Below are positions 10,834 to 20,402 of a stretch of 64,000 nt of DNA, piece by piece. The DNA is from Doryteuthis pealeii (taxonomy: Eukaryota; Mollusca; Cephalopoda; Myopsida; Loliginidae). Position 1 is the first letter of the stretch. Each line of letters starts with the position of its first letter. The notes under the pieces were generated by a model. The model saw nothing but the letters and a program-made list of their open reading frames with translations. It made no database searches and had not been told where the DNA came from. Position numbers and translations under genes: made by a program. The stretch lies in the NCBI GenBank assembly GCA_023376005.1, contig CM042147.1:119928287-119992286 (forward strand), written 5' to 3'.

Positions 10834-11692
10834 GGATGTATCGTCGATATCAGTGGATTTACTTGATGATAAAATCAACTCAGTAGGTTAAACTAGGTTC
10901 TCGAACCTTGGTGGGCAACTAGGCTAGGAGAAGGATAATTCAAAACTATGGGCTAACAATCCTAAATTAAGGAAGCGTCCGACTAGTAGCTGAAGCCTGG
11001 CAAGATAGGAAATTGGGTTGGGAGTTATCGCTGATATCGATGGTCTACCATGTTGGTGCCAAAAGCGGGTGAAGATAGCTATTTTCATAAACTGGCATTG
11101 GATATTATTGCATATATTTGTAAAATATTCATTATTAAACTATATATAATGTGCTACTCAAATGTTCTAGGAAGTGGCAGCACGATACTTCGAAAGTAAC
11201 ACCTCCTATTTATTTCCACGTAAGCGACAGCAGATATCGAGAGCACAACAGTTTTCAAATTCCAGAACATCAATTTTCTTCTGCATTCTACTTTCTTTTT
11301 TTTTTTTTTTCAACAACAGTTATGACGGTGTTGCTGTATTAAAAGTGGCATGTTGCATCAACTGTTTGTTTTCCGCAAACGATCGCCAAGGGTCGATATA
11401 AAAAAAATATGGGTTATTGACGGGAAAATTCAACATCTACTACCATATCACCAACATTAGATTTTGAAGTTGCAATAAAATGAAAGGATCGACCCTCTTA
11501 CGAACTTTGGCATACAGACCCTTTGTTAATCGCTGGCAAAAATTCATAATGAATGGGAGTGACTATGTGAAAAAAATGAATCGAGAATAGGTTTCTGGTA
11601 CCGTCATGTGACCTATTACGGGGCCCCTATTAAACGTGTAAATTATATAAGGGAGATAATTATTTATTGTTTCCCGGTGCTAATTTTAAATA
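10834..11692. other. Mostly unrecognised, with a SINE-B scrap
   Basis: A SINE-B fragment at about 10898-10950 (GGCAACTAGG-like and CTAGGAGAAGG). A T-rich run sits near 11290. GGGTCGATAT near 11391 and GGATCGACCC near 11490 form a weak inverted pair. Confidence 0.5.
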
Positions 11693-11953
11693 CACTCAGT
11701 CGGTAGAGTGTCCGGCTGAGAACCTCGAGGTTCCTGGTTCGATTCCGGCCCTCGCCAACTCAGCGTATGAGTAGCACATGCATATATGTGCGGTAAAGTG
11801 AGGAGCTGATGGTAGAAGTTGAGCTTCGTCTCAGACGCCCAAACAATCTCCTTGGTCTATCGCTAGTGAAAAGGGGATAGACTCCCTCGCTGTCTGGCTG
11901 ATACCGACTTTAGGCCACCCCGACGACTTTACTTTTTATTATTACTTTACTGA
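11693..11953 (+). mobile_element. SINE-A, 5' end slightly truncated
   Basis: Begins in the A box (CTCAGTCGGTAGAG) and keeps the B box GGTTCGATTCC and the whole body to CGACGACTTTACTTTTTATT. Head-to-body order is the same as in the copy at 4735. Confidence 0.85.
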
Positions 11954-11959
11954 GTAATG

Positions 11960-12534
11960 AATTCGGTTAGGTTAGTTAGGTTGTTCTGTTTTACGGCATA
12001 TCAACTATTTTCGGGTCATTTAATGCCGAATAAAGTCATTTTCATAAACAAAGCATGCAGGATGTTTACAGTTTTTGCTGCTGCTTAAGTGGTTACCCAA
12101 TTACCGTATTTGACGGCATATAGGACGCACTTTTTTCCAAAATGTTGGCTAAAAAATTGCCCTGCGTCTTATACATCGTAGGTGAAGTTTGAGACTCCGT
12201 AGGCCTAGGCTAATCTTCTCTATGATGCTCACTAACCCAGTTTATGCTCAGTACTTTTACCTACCCTAAACTCCATGCATCCTTATTTTATTGCTGGTAT
12301 TGTTATAATCAAGGTTAAAGGAGCTTATGGTTGCAAAAAAATCATACACACTAAAAACTTTTTTTCCTGAATTTGACCTGCTGAAATAGGGGTGCGTCTT
12401 ATATACCCGTACGTCTTATATACCTGTGCGTCTTATATGCCGTCAAATACGGTAAGTATTGAACAGACTCATAGCTGCTTAACTTCGGTGATCTAGCGGG
12501 AACCGGTGTTTTCAACGTGACTTGGCCGTAATGG
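11960..12534 (-). mobile_element. 5S-rRNA-derived SINE with nested MITE
   Basis: On the minus strand, 12534-12466 matches a 5S rRNA 5' half: ATTACGGCCAAGTCACGTTG, then ACACCGGTTCC and the internal-promoter motif GAAGTTAAGCAGC. After the nested element at 12104-12452 it continues with the middle region and ends in the hairpin TCGGCATTAAATGACCC...ATGCCG (12028-11992) and an AACCTAACTAACC tail. 5S-derived SINEs (SINE3 class) are known from fish and other animals. The comparison with the uninterrupted copy at 45479 shows the continuity. Confidence 0.8.
12104..12452. mobile_element. MITE with ~27-bp terminal inverted repeats
   Basis: CCGTATTTGACGGCATATAG at the left is mirrored by TATATGCCGTCAAATACGG at the right, extending inwards to GCGTCTTAT. 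TA lies on both sides (12102-12103 and 12453-12454). The right interior has CGTCTTATAT three times. The element has no coding capacity. A TA duplication would suit a Tc1/mariner-like element, but comparison with the uninterrupted SINE at 45 kb allows other readings of the target site. Confidence 0.8.
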
Positions 12535-12752
12535 TAATGAATTCGAGTCTACCTAGATGATAACCACGTCGGGCCTGGTACCAGCTATGCTTAGCGAATG
12601 GTACCTATCGGTATTTACCCAACCCGTTTTTCACGGGTAGGATGGGACACAAAGTCGCAAGTATGGGGCATCCAGCGAGGATCGAACTCACTATTCAGTT
12701 GTATGGATCTGCGAGACTAGCTTGCTAACCATTGCAGCACGATGGGACACCC
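12535..12752 (-). mobile_element. SINE-E (tRNA-derived), minus
   Basis: On the minus strand: tRNA-like head GCTGCAATGGTTAGCAAGC, B box GAGTTCGATCCTCG, then GACTTTGTGTCCCATCCTAC and GGGTTGGGTAAATACC. The last two blocks are also the 3' domain of SINE-B. A related copy is at 19468-19586. It lies directly upstream of the 5S-derived SINE. Confidence 0.7.
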
Positions 12753-12824
12753 TTGAATGATTACAATTTAACAGATACAAAATATGTTAAGTCGGATATC
12801 TGCAAGCTTTTCTGACATTTTTTG
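12753..12824. other. Unrecognised spacer
   Basis: Short spacer between SINE-E and repeat F. Confidence 0.4.
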
Positions 12825-12995
12825 TCCTAGGTCTGGCGCTAAACTGCATGGTGAGGTTCCAATTCTGGAGCTCTGTGGAGTGTAGAGTACCCCTTCATTT
12901 CCATTACTCCCTGATACACTCTGACTCGGAGTGGTCCGACCTATTAGAGTCCCATATATGGGTTAAATAGATCAGAAAATCGTTTTAAAAATGTA
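12825..12995 (+). mobile_element. Repeat F fragment
   Basis: Shares GGTGAGGTTCCAATTCTGGA and the TATGGGTTAAATAGAT block with 45000-45405 (minus) and 54952-55300 (plus). It meets a minus-strand LINE 3' end tail to tail. Confidence 0.65.
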
Positions 12996-13213
12996 TTTAG
13001 TTGGTTGGTTGATTTTAACGGCATATCAACCCGTCTGGGGTTATGTCATGCCTAGCGGTTAGGAAGTAATATATGTTGTGTATTTATATTTATACTTTTT
13101 TAGTAATTGGTTTTAACAGTGTGTTAGCACCATTGGGGATCATGTTGTATCGTATTGATTAAGTTCATGTCTATATTCTATGGTACAATTTTATTTCCCT
13201 CAAAAATCATAGA
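12996..13213 (-). mobile_element. LINE 3' end: last codons, 3' UTR hairpin and (AACC)n tail
   Basis: Reverse complement of 19797-19824 joined to 20403-20590, without the LTR that splits that copy. Reading minus: FEGNKIVP, stop TAG (13178-13180), ~125 bp of 3' UTR, a hairpin GGCATGACATAACCCC...ATGCCG (13052-13019) and (CCAA)n at 13012-13000. It is truncated just before the stop codon by the MITE at 13219. Confidence 0.75.
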
Positions 13214-13218
13214 ATTTC

Positions 13219-13597
13219 CGGTTATTTCCTAGTTGAGTAACATGATATTACAGGGTGACCCAGAAAAAACAGAACCCAAATTATTTATTTTCCCATTAAA
13301 CTAACCATAAACCCCAACCCTAAACCCTAACCCTAACCCTAACCCTAACCCTAACCCTAACCCTAATCCTAACCCTAACCTCCCCTCTAGTTGAGTAACA
13401 TAATATTACAGGGTGATCCAGAAAAAAACTTTGTAATAAAACTGTTAATTTTAATTTTTTCTTTTAGTTTATGTAAACAAAGGTTAGGGTTTTAGGGTTA
13501 GGGTTAGGGTTGGAGTTTAGGGTTAATTTAATGTGAATAAATAATTTGGGTTCTTTTTTTTCTGGGTCACTCATGTTACTCAACTAGGAAATAACCG
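13219..13597. mobile_element. MITE with telomere-like repeats in both arms
   Basis: CGGTTATTTCCTAGTTGAGT at the left is mirrored by ACTCAACTAGGAAATAACCG at the right. Inner arms contain a CAGGGTGACCCAGAAAAAAC motif (mariner-like style) and its complement. The left arm has a (CCCTAA)n tract at 13310-13383, the right arm a (TTAGGG)n tract at 13478-13526. The left-arm core is repeated directly at 13388-13428. No coding capacity. Confidence 0.8.
13310..13383. repeat. Interstitial telomere-like (CCCTAA)n
   Basis: About ten CCCTAA units with few changes, on the strand matching the C-rich telomere strand. It lies inside a MITE arm, so it is not a chromosome end. Confidence 0.9.
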
Positions 13598-13644
13598 AAT
13601 TTCCTCCTTGTTGACATTAAAGAATTGAATACACAACAAGAATG

Positions 13645-13735
13645 AATTTAAAAAAAAGGCCTTCGGCATAAAACAACCCAAGGGTTGACATGGTGTAAAT
13701 CCAACCAACCAACCAACCAACCAACCAGCCAGCCT
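13645..13735 (+). mobile_element. Shared 3' hairpin with (CCAA)n tail
   Basis: TTCGGCATAAAACAACCCAA then GGGTTGACATGGTG is followed by (CCAA)n at 13701-13727. This is the same 3' end seen on the LINE, on repeat F and on the 5S-derived SINE. Confidence 0.7.
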
Positions 13736-14039
13736 GATATTTTTTTTTAACTTCTTGATTTATACAATCTATAGTTCTGGTAACATTACGTTTTTTGTTT
13801 TTTTTATCTATTTTTGCTAGTCAAACTGTTCTAAATAGTCCTTTTCCTCTCTACGCGTCTCCTTTTATCTAAAAGTCTTTGTGCGTGCGCGCTGTGTGTG
13901 TGTGTGTGTGTGCGAGAGAGAAAGAGAGAGAGGGGGCGAGGACCGACACAGAAACAGAGACAGACAGACAGAGGGAGGAAGACAGACAGACAAATAAAAA
14001 GGGAGTGTGAATGTGCGTGTCACGAAGTACTTCAGTTGG

Positions 14040-14110
<71 letters not shown>

Positions 14111-14270
14111 CGAAGAATATTTTCCTGTCCCCCAACTTGTCAACACAACACGGTATAAGAGCCGACACCAAAAACTTGAGCTTCTTTTTTGCAATCATTT
14201 AATTAGTAATATAGGAATTACATTTTTCCGGTAAATGAAACCACTGTTGACAGAATCGCATTTAGGAATG

Positions 14271-14273
<3 letters not shown>
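13736..14273. repeat. SSR-rich interval
   Basis: (GT)n, (GA)n and (GACA)n at 13885-14000 and a long (TC)n at 14044-14106. All open frames here translate simple repeats. Confidence 0.8.

Positions 14274-14323
<50 letters not shown>
14274..14323. repeat. (ATT)n microsatellite
   Basis: About 16 ATT units; on the minus strand it forms the (AAT)n tail of the first LINE copy. Confidence 0.95.
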
Positions 14324-14324
<1 letters not shown>

Positions 14325-14768
14325 TTATTTTCACTCCTTTTGAGTTTTTCACATCAGCGTTAGCTGATGGTATTTCACTGGAATCTGAGTGACAACAAGT
14401 CTCCTCAGGTCTCCAGGACTCTTCTGAGTATTCTGGCAGATTGCAGCAGTGCAGTATTCTGTGTGGTTTCAATCTTTCCTCTGATTTCCAGATTTTCCAA
14501 TCCCTTTTTCCAATCCTTTTGGGATCGTTCCAAGTGCACCAACTACAATTGGTATCACTTTGACTTTCATATTCCATAACTTTTTCAGTTCTCTGGCAAG
14601 GTCCAAGTATTTGTCCATTTTTTCATTTTCCTTTAACTTCACCCTGTGATCCGCTGGAACTGCAAAATCCACCAGTTGACAAGTTCGTTCTTTTTTGTTA
14701 ATCAACACTAGGTCAGGTCTTCTTGCTGAGATAAGGTGATTCGTTTTTATTTCAAAGTCCAAATCACT
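14324..14768 (-). pseudogene. LINE ORF2 C-terminus, restriction-like endonuclease type, copy 1
   Basis: Minus frame 14762-14469 reads ARRPDLVLINKKERTCQLVD and then FAVPADHRVK, followed by YLDLARELKKLWNM and VIPIVVGALGTIPKGLEK. The RPD...(15)...VDF spacing is like the PD-(D/E)xK core of restriction-like endonucleases found at the C-terminus of R2/R4/Dong-type non-LTR retrotransposons. A frameshift near 14470 moves the last ~45 residues (ILHCCNLPEYS region) to another frame. The 3' end is a (AAT)n tail. It is 5' truncated and dead. The clade assignment is inference from the motif and the tail. Confidence 0.75.
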
Positions 14769-15148
14769 CCATTAGAGTTTTTCACACCCGCATTAGCCGG
14801 TGGTTCACTGGAGGCTGGGTCTCCTCAGGTCTCTAGGATATTTCTGAATATTCCAGCCGATATCGACGATGCTGTAGTCTGGATGGTCTCGATTCTTCCT
14901 CTGATTTCCAGTTCATCCAGACTCTTTTCTAGACCCCTAGGGTCCGTTTCTACGGCACCAATGACAATTGGAACGATCTTCACCTTCATGTTCCACAGTT
15001 TTCTCTGTTTTCTGACAAGGTCCAAGTATTTGTCTATCTTTTTGCTTTCTTTCACTTTCACTCGGTGATCAACCGGGACGGCAAAATCCACGAGATGACA
15101 AGTTTTCTTATTATTATTGATCAACACCAGGTCTGGTCTCCTGGTTGG
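14769..15148 (-). pseudogene. Same LINE family, copy 2
   Basis: Minus frame 15139-14825 has TRRPDLVLINNNKKTCHLVD, FAVPVDHRVKVKE and KIVPIVIGAVETDPRGLEK, then the terminal LEIRGRIETIQT region, in one frame. It follows copy 1 head to tail and has diverged from it. Truncated at its 5' end at the short (ATT)n of copy 3. Confidence 0.75.
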
Positions 15149-15638
15149 GATTATTATTATTTTCACTCCATTTGAGTTTTTCACATCAGCGTTAGCTGAT
15201 GGTATTTCCCTGGAGTCTGAGTGACAACAAGAGTATTCTAGCCGATTGCAGCACTGCAGTAGTCTGGATGGTCTCAATTCTTCCTCTGATTTCCAGTTCC
15301 TCCAGTCTTTTTTCTAAGTTTTTTGGGACCGTTACAAGTGCACCAACTACAATTGGTATCAATTTGACCCTCATATTCCACAGCTTTTGCAATTCTCTTG
15401 CAAGGTCCTGGTACTTGTCCATTTTTTCGTTTTCCTTCATCTTCACCCTGTGATCTGCTGCAACCGCAAAGTCCACCTGTTAACAAGTTCTCTTTTTTTA
15501 TTAATCAATACTAGGTCTGGTTTCCTGGCTGGAATAGGTGATCCGTCTTTATCTTGAAGTCACAGAGAATGTTATGCATTTCATTCTTAAGAACAGATTC
15601 TGGTTTATGCATATACCGTTTTGTTGTATGGTCAAAAT
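15149..15638 (-). pseudogene. Same LINE family, copy 3 (longest)
   Basis: Bounded by (ATT)4 at 15149-15162 and (ATT)n at 15639-15677. On the minus strand it starts further upstream than the other copies (MHKPESVLKNEMHN near 15605), continues through a frameshifted RPDLVLI region near 15515, then FAVAADHRVKMKENEKMDKY and LIPIVVGALVTVPKNLEKR, and ends with ALLQSARILL-like residues. The HKP-x-SV-x-(E/K)N segment precedes the endonuclease-like region in this family. Confidence 0.75.
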
Positions 15639-15640
15639 TA

Positions 15641-15675
<35 letters not shown>

Positions 15676-15677
15676 TT
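15639..15677. repeat. (ATT)n microsatellite
   Basis: About 12 ATT units on the 5' side of copy 3, consistent with integration inside an (ATT)n array. Confidence 0.95.
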
Positions 15678-15909
15678 CATAAAGACCTGTAAATAGACAA
15701 CATTTAATTGACTGGATCTAGTCTTTTTGAAGGTCATATTTTCCTAAGGATTTATATCTGTACCTACAATTTGCCATTGAAGACCTAATTTTCTCAGACA
15801 GCACCATTATGATATTACTAAGTTAGTTATTTTCTTTCTAGTTCTCTTTTTGTATGTTCTCTTTGTAGCATGTAAATTACATACAACCAATGTCCAATAT
15901 CACCATAAG
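15678..15909. other. No recognised feature
   Basis: Unique AT-rich spacer. Confidence 0.5.
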
Positions 15910-15911
15910 TA

Positions 15912-16113
15912 CGAGGGTGGGCTGTTTCGATGATTGGCTGAAAAGTTCATATGATGAGGTCATATCTGCTGTTGACTTTGTTTTTATCAATGGGATCTAA
16001 GCACAGCCACACTAATGAAGGGAAGTGTGTGGACCGAAAGAGAGACTATAGTGGGTGACTATAGTAACGTATTCCATGAGAGTATGCACCCATGAACCTT
16101 TCAGTCGACCTCG
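15912..16113. mobile_element. Mariner-like MITE (TA target)
   Basis: CGAGGGTGGGCTG...TGAAAAGTTCAT at the left is mirrored by ATGAACCTTTCAGTCGACCTCG at the right, with TA on both sides (15910-15911 and 16114-16115). About 200 bp and no transposase. A terminus of the same type lies at 37716-37738. Confidence 0.75.
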
Positions 16114-16127
16114 TACATACGTTTTCT

Positions 16128-16559
16128 GGTTAAATCGAACTTAACAGACAAAAATTCCACCATCGTATGTCACCCCTGCCGAAAGAAAAAAAATACTAAA
16201 AATCAGGGAATTAACCGAATTTAATGAAATTTTCAGAGTTGATATATTAATGAATAAAAGATATAATTCATCAGTTATTTTATTTAAAAACTTTTATATT
16301 TTTTCAGGTCAGTTAACTTTGAGCCACATATCTTTGAGGCGTAACACAGATTCTCAAAACTACGTGGTTCAAGTAACTGACCTGAAAAAATGTAAAAATT
16401 TTTAAATAAAATAACTGGTGCATTATATCTTTTATTCATTAATATATGAACACTAAAAATTTCATTAAATTCGGTTTAATTCCCTGATTTTTGGTATTTT
16501 TTTCTTTCGGCAGGGGTGACATACGATGGTGGAATTTAGGTCTGTTGTTTGATTTAACC
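16128..16559. mobile_element. MITE K with ~190-bp arms
   Basis: Long palindrome: GGTTAAATC...AATTCCACCATCGTATGTC at the left and its complement ending GATTTAACC at the right, with arms continuing to CAGGTCAGTTAACTTTGA near the centre (about 16310). A second copy is at 45998-46601. The arms could form a hairpin RNA. Superfamily not recognised. Confidence 0.85.
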
Positions 16560-16712
16560 CATTTTCTTTTTCAAGAATATATTTTTAAAAAATTAACATT
16601 AAAGAAAATAATAATAATAAAAATAATGGTTGATAATATTAGATTTCAATAAATAGATAATCTACATGATTTAGAAATAAAAATGAATAAAAGATTCCCT
16701 TAATGCTACATG

Positions 16713-16781
<69 letters not shown>

Positions 16782-16977
16782 TAATACAATTTCAAAGTCG
16801 GTCCTACCATTGGTTTCTGAATAACACTTTTTCGATGTTATTCGTCTTCAGAGGCGTTGACTTTTGAAAGAAAAAAAATGGACAGTTTTAAACTCCCGGG
16901 ACGTGCCCACGCGATCCGTTAATCGCTCCTGCCTTTTGCTTTCGTCATTCAACGGCATCACTATTTGTCGTCATTGG
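16560..16977. repeat. AT-rich spacer with (TA)n
   Basis: (TA)n at 16718-16775; the remainder is unrecognised. Confidence 0.7.
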
Positions 16978-17392
16978 ATAAATGAGCATGGACACACACA
17001 TGTGCAGTGATACATCAATGAGCATGGACACACACATGCGCAGTAACACATCAATGAGCATGGACACACACACATGTGCAGTAACACATAAATGAGCATG
17101 GACACACACATGCGCAGTAACACATCAATGAGCATGGACACACACATGTGCAGTACACATAAATGAGCATGGGCAGTGACACATCAATGAGCATGGACAC
17201 ACACATGCGCAGTGACACATCAATTGGCAGCATCACACAGTCATGAGCATGGACACACACACACATAAATGAGCATGTGCAGTACATCAATGAGCATGGA
17301 CACACACATGTGCAGCAATGAGCATGGACACACACATGTGCAGTAACACATATGAGCATGGACACACACACACACACACATCCACACTGACA
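16978..17392. repeat. Minisatellite, ~37-bp unit
   Basis: Units of ATGAGCATGGACACACACAT plus GTGCAGTAACACATCA, about a dozen copies with deletions. An open minus frame rich in Cys/Val/Met is a product of the repeat. Confidence 0.9.
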
Positions 17393-17884
17393 CATCATAT
17401 ATATATACTATCAACCATTATTTTTTACTATTATTTTCTTTCATGTTTATTTTGCAATAGCTAATGATAATGATTATATTTTCTGACAAATAAAGTGTTT
17501 CGCGCTCGGTTGAAAAAGTCGATGAAATGAACAAAAACTTTTCTTAATGTTACAAAAAAAAAACCTCACTTTGTAATTTTTAAAAAATTGAAATTTCAAG
17601 GTTTCTGTTAAATTTTATCATTCAGTTCGTTGTTGTTTTTTTCTGTCATGATGACATAAGAAATATAATCATCAAATACCGCATCCTTTTTGAAATTGAT
17701 CATTTCCTTTAGAATTACGCCCTTTCCTTACATAGAGAGTTAGATTTGGAATAACGTCACATTTTAATTGTTGAGGAAGAAAGAAATAATTTTATTTATA
17801 ACCATACTTCCACCCTCAGAATTACTATGGGAGTTAGTGTATTACTTTTGCAAGTCATTGAAGGTGAGTTCTCTCCTTGTTTTG
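17393..17884. other. No recognised feature
   Basis: AT-rich, short homopolymers, no supported gene. Confidence 0.5.
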
Positions 17885-18074
17885 TAAAAATTTATCTATC
17901 TCGGTCTTTTCTTATCTATCTATCTATCTATCTATCTATCAATCGCATGAGGTATGTTCATATCTATCTATCTATCTATCTATCTATCACATCAGGTCTG
18001 TTTATATCTATCTATCTCTCTCTATATATCATTAATTCGACCCCTCTCTCTCTCTCTCTCATATGAGAGAAAGA

Positions 18075-18117
<43 letters not shown>

Positions 18118-18285
18118 GTGTGTCTTTCATATCTATCCAGTCAAGTCTGATCATATTTATTTATCGCATCAGGTATGTTCCTATCTATCTATCTATCTAT
18201 CTATCTATGTCTCTATATGTGTGTGTGTTCGACGATAATTATATTTTCTGGGAACGTCTACAGATATCACAAGTGTTATTCAGAA

Positions 18286-18357
<72 letters not shown>

Positions 18358-18590
18358 TAGAATATATATATATATATATATATAATATATATATATATGT
18401 GTGTGTGTGTATGTGGCGCATGTGGGTGTATCTCCTTATCTTTGTCTATTCATATCTATCTATCAATCTATCTATCTGCCTATCTATATCTATATGTGTG
18501 TGTGTATGTATGTGTGTACGCATGTGTGTGTATCTTCCTATCTTGGTCTATTCATATCTATCTATCTATCTATCTATCTATGGCGCTCTT
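17885..18590. repeat. Microsatellite domain (TATC)n, (TA)n, (GT)n
   Basis: (TATC)n arrays at about 17888-17940, 17963-17990, 18180-18208, 18450-18480 and 18555-18580, separated by (TA)n and (GT)n. The sequence CATCAGGT(A/C)TGTTCATATC recurs between arrays, so the domain is partly a higher-order tandem duplication. Confidence 0.9.
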
Positions 18591-18995
18591 GTTCGTCTAA
18601 ATATCCCACAAAGCATTAATATCAAGTTTGATCCTCACTAGGCCCACAATGACTAGATGTATGCTCAAAATACGCCAAACTAAACACCATAACCAATGTG
18701 ATTCCCATCCTATTTTATTTCTTATTCTTTTATCAAGCTCTTTTCAATAAAGGATCCGTTAAGAATTAAATCTTAAGTTATCTTATTCTTCCCACTCTGC
18801 AATGTTAAATGAAGACGCCCGTAAAAGTTAGCACTCACACATTAAACCCATTTCCAAATGACATGTTTATCTTATCCGTCAAAGGTGTTTACTGGCATTG
18901 TGCCAGTACGTATAAACACGTTGTTTTTTTTTACATCCGGGTCATGCGGGGAAAATACAGCCAAACATTGCTATTTGAATCTTCCGTTCAATTTA
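18591..18995. other. No recognised feature
   Basis: Unique sequence between the microsatellite domain and a MITE. Confidence 0.5.
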
Positions 18996-19239
18996 TGTTA
19001 CATTCCTATTACCTTTAGGCACCCCTTTTTGATCTCGATTAAGAAAGGACGTGTTTTTCATTTACACCGTCAATATCCGGTTGTTTGTTAGGAGTTAGGG
19101 TTAGGGGTTAGGGTTAGGGTTATAATTTTTTTTAAATCTAAAAATCGTCTGTTAAAACAACCGGATATTAACGGTGTAAATGAAAAACATGTCCTTTCTT
19201 AATCGAGATCAAAAAGGGGTGCCTAAAGGTCATATGGTC
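18996..19239. mobile_element. MITE L with telomere-like loop, copy 1
   Basis: CTTTAGGCACCCCTTTTTGA with TCTCGATTAAGAAAGGAC at the left is mirrored at 19187-19230. Arms are about 75 bp and reach AACAACCGGATATT. The loop contains TTAGGG-type repeats (19090-19121). A second copy at 44766-44944 gives the termini GGACCATAT/ATATGGTCC and an 8-bp duplication, suggesting the hAT superfamily. Confidence 0.8.
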
Positions 19240-19316
19240 CATTGTATTTTCTGGGAACGTCTACAGATATCTCAAGTGTTCTTTAGAAGTAGGGCCACTG
19301 ACCTGGTTCGAAAAAA

Positions 19317-19419
19317 AAGTCGTCGGGGTGGCCTAAAGTCGGTATCAGCCGGAACAGCGAAGGAGCTTATCCCCTTTTCACTAGCGCTAGACCAAGGATA
19401 TTGTTTTTTAACGTCTGTT
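19317..19419 (-). mobile_element. SINE-A 3' fragment, minus
   Basis: Minus-strand 3' half: AAGTCGTCGGGGTGGCCTAA, CTAGCGCTAGACCAAGGA and the AACGTCTG block. The tRNA-like head is absent. Confidence 0.8.
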
Positions 19420-19467
19420 CTGATCGTCCCACTTGATTTGTTTTGAGGTATGAGAGGTAAGTAAACA

Positions 19468-19586
19468 TACAACGTGGTGTAATGATTTATAAGCTAGTCT
19501 CGCCGATCCATTTCTACTGAAAAGCAAGCTCGATCCTCGCTGGATGTCCCCATAATTGTGACCATGTGCCACATTCTACCCGTGGT
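19468..19586 (+). mobile_element. SINE-E fragment, plus
   Basis: GTGTAATGATTTATAAGCTAG, AGCTCGATCCTCGCTGGATG and CACATTCTACCCGTGG parallel the minus copy at 12535-12752. It is cut off at its 3' side by the LINE remnant. Confidence 0.65.
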
Positions 19587-19824
19587 GAAGTCTAGAAAGG
19601 AACAAGTCATTGTGTCCCGATTACCCATTGATCACACAAGACTAACGCATTCCTATATACTCAAACAAGAACAACAACGACAATGTGAAACATGTCAAAC
19701 ATGCAGGTTTTTTGCTCACATCAGAAACCGTTATTTTAATGCAGACAATATAAAAGTTTTATTTGAAAATGTCAACGTGGAGGACATTCTGTCCTTTTTT
19801 GAGGGAAATAAAATTATACCATAG
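19587..19824 (+). pseudogene. LINE ORF2 C-terminal remnant (RLxIxHTRLTHSYxL type)
   Basis: One open frame of about 80 codons: RKEQVIVSRLPIDHTRLTHS, then YILKQEQQRQCETCQTC, HIRNRYFNADNIKVLFENVN and DILSFFEGNKIIP, stop TAG at 19822-19824. The HTRLTHSYLL and CETC...H motifs are typical of the segment after the RNase H domain in ORF2 of several non-LTR retrotransposons. About 15 residues between CQTC and HIRN appear deleted, removing the usual HIL..C part. 5' truncated; a non-functional piece. Its 3' UTR continues after the LTR at 20403. Confidence 0.75.
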
Positions 19825-20402
19825 TGTTGCATAGCGCCTTCTTTACCGGCACTAAATAGGTATATGTTATATACTGGTCTTTTCACTAAGCCAAATCAGC
19901 ATATAACGTTATATACCTTTCTTTAATTCTTACTCTGGTCGTCTGGCCGGCTTGGTTCTGATCGTCTATCATCTATCTTGGTCTGGTATATCTTCTAAGG
20001 TCTCGTCTGGTCTTCTATTGAGGATTCCGGGTCTGGTTTCCGTTGGGGGATCATTCCTTATCAGAAGCCCTGTGTCATTGTTTGTTTTTAGTAATAAACA
20101 CAAGACTTCGATTTATGTTGATGTTACTTTATTCATAAATCCCCAGACCAGACAATGCGCGCGGATCCTTACATCTTGCTAGCTCGGCTTCTAAGTTCTA
20201 ACTGACTAAGTTACTTACTTTGTATCCTTAAACCGGAAGGGCCTTCTATTGCCTTCCGGTTCTCACGTTCCATCCCCAGAACGCAAGGTGAGATCGAGGT
20301 CAAACGCTGTCACTCACTCTCAAGGCCATCAGCTATACTGATCGCCATAATGATTTCTACACTACCTTAAAAATGTATTAGGGATCCAATTATTATGTAA
20401 CA
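19825..20402 (+). mobile_element. Solo LTR, copy 2, with 4-bp target duplication
   Basis: Starts TGTTGCA and ends TGTAACA, 578 bp, flanked by ATAG on both sides (19821-19824 and 20403-20406). The uninterrupted target is present in inverse at 12996-13213, proving both ends. Internally it has TCAGAAGCCCTGTGTCATTG, AATAAACACAAGACTTCG with a polyadenylation-type signal, and AACCGGAAGGGCC. A 4-bp duplication and TG...CA ends fit an LTR retrotransposon, probably Gypsy-like. No internal region remains. Confidence 0.9.

Noticed and set aside
13310..13383. Chromosome end or fusion point
   Set aside because: The TTAGGG-type tracts lie in mirrored arms of a MITE, with opposite orientation in the two arms.
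16978..17398. 115-codon Cys/Val-rich minus frame
   Set aside because: Translation of the 37-bp minisatellite.
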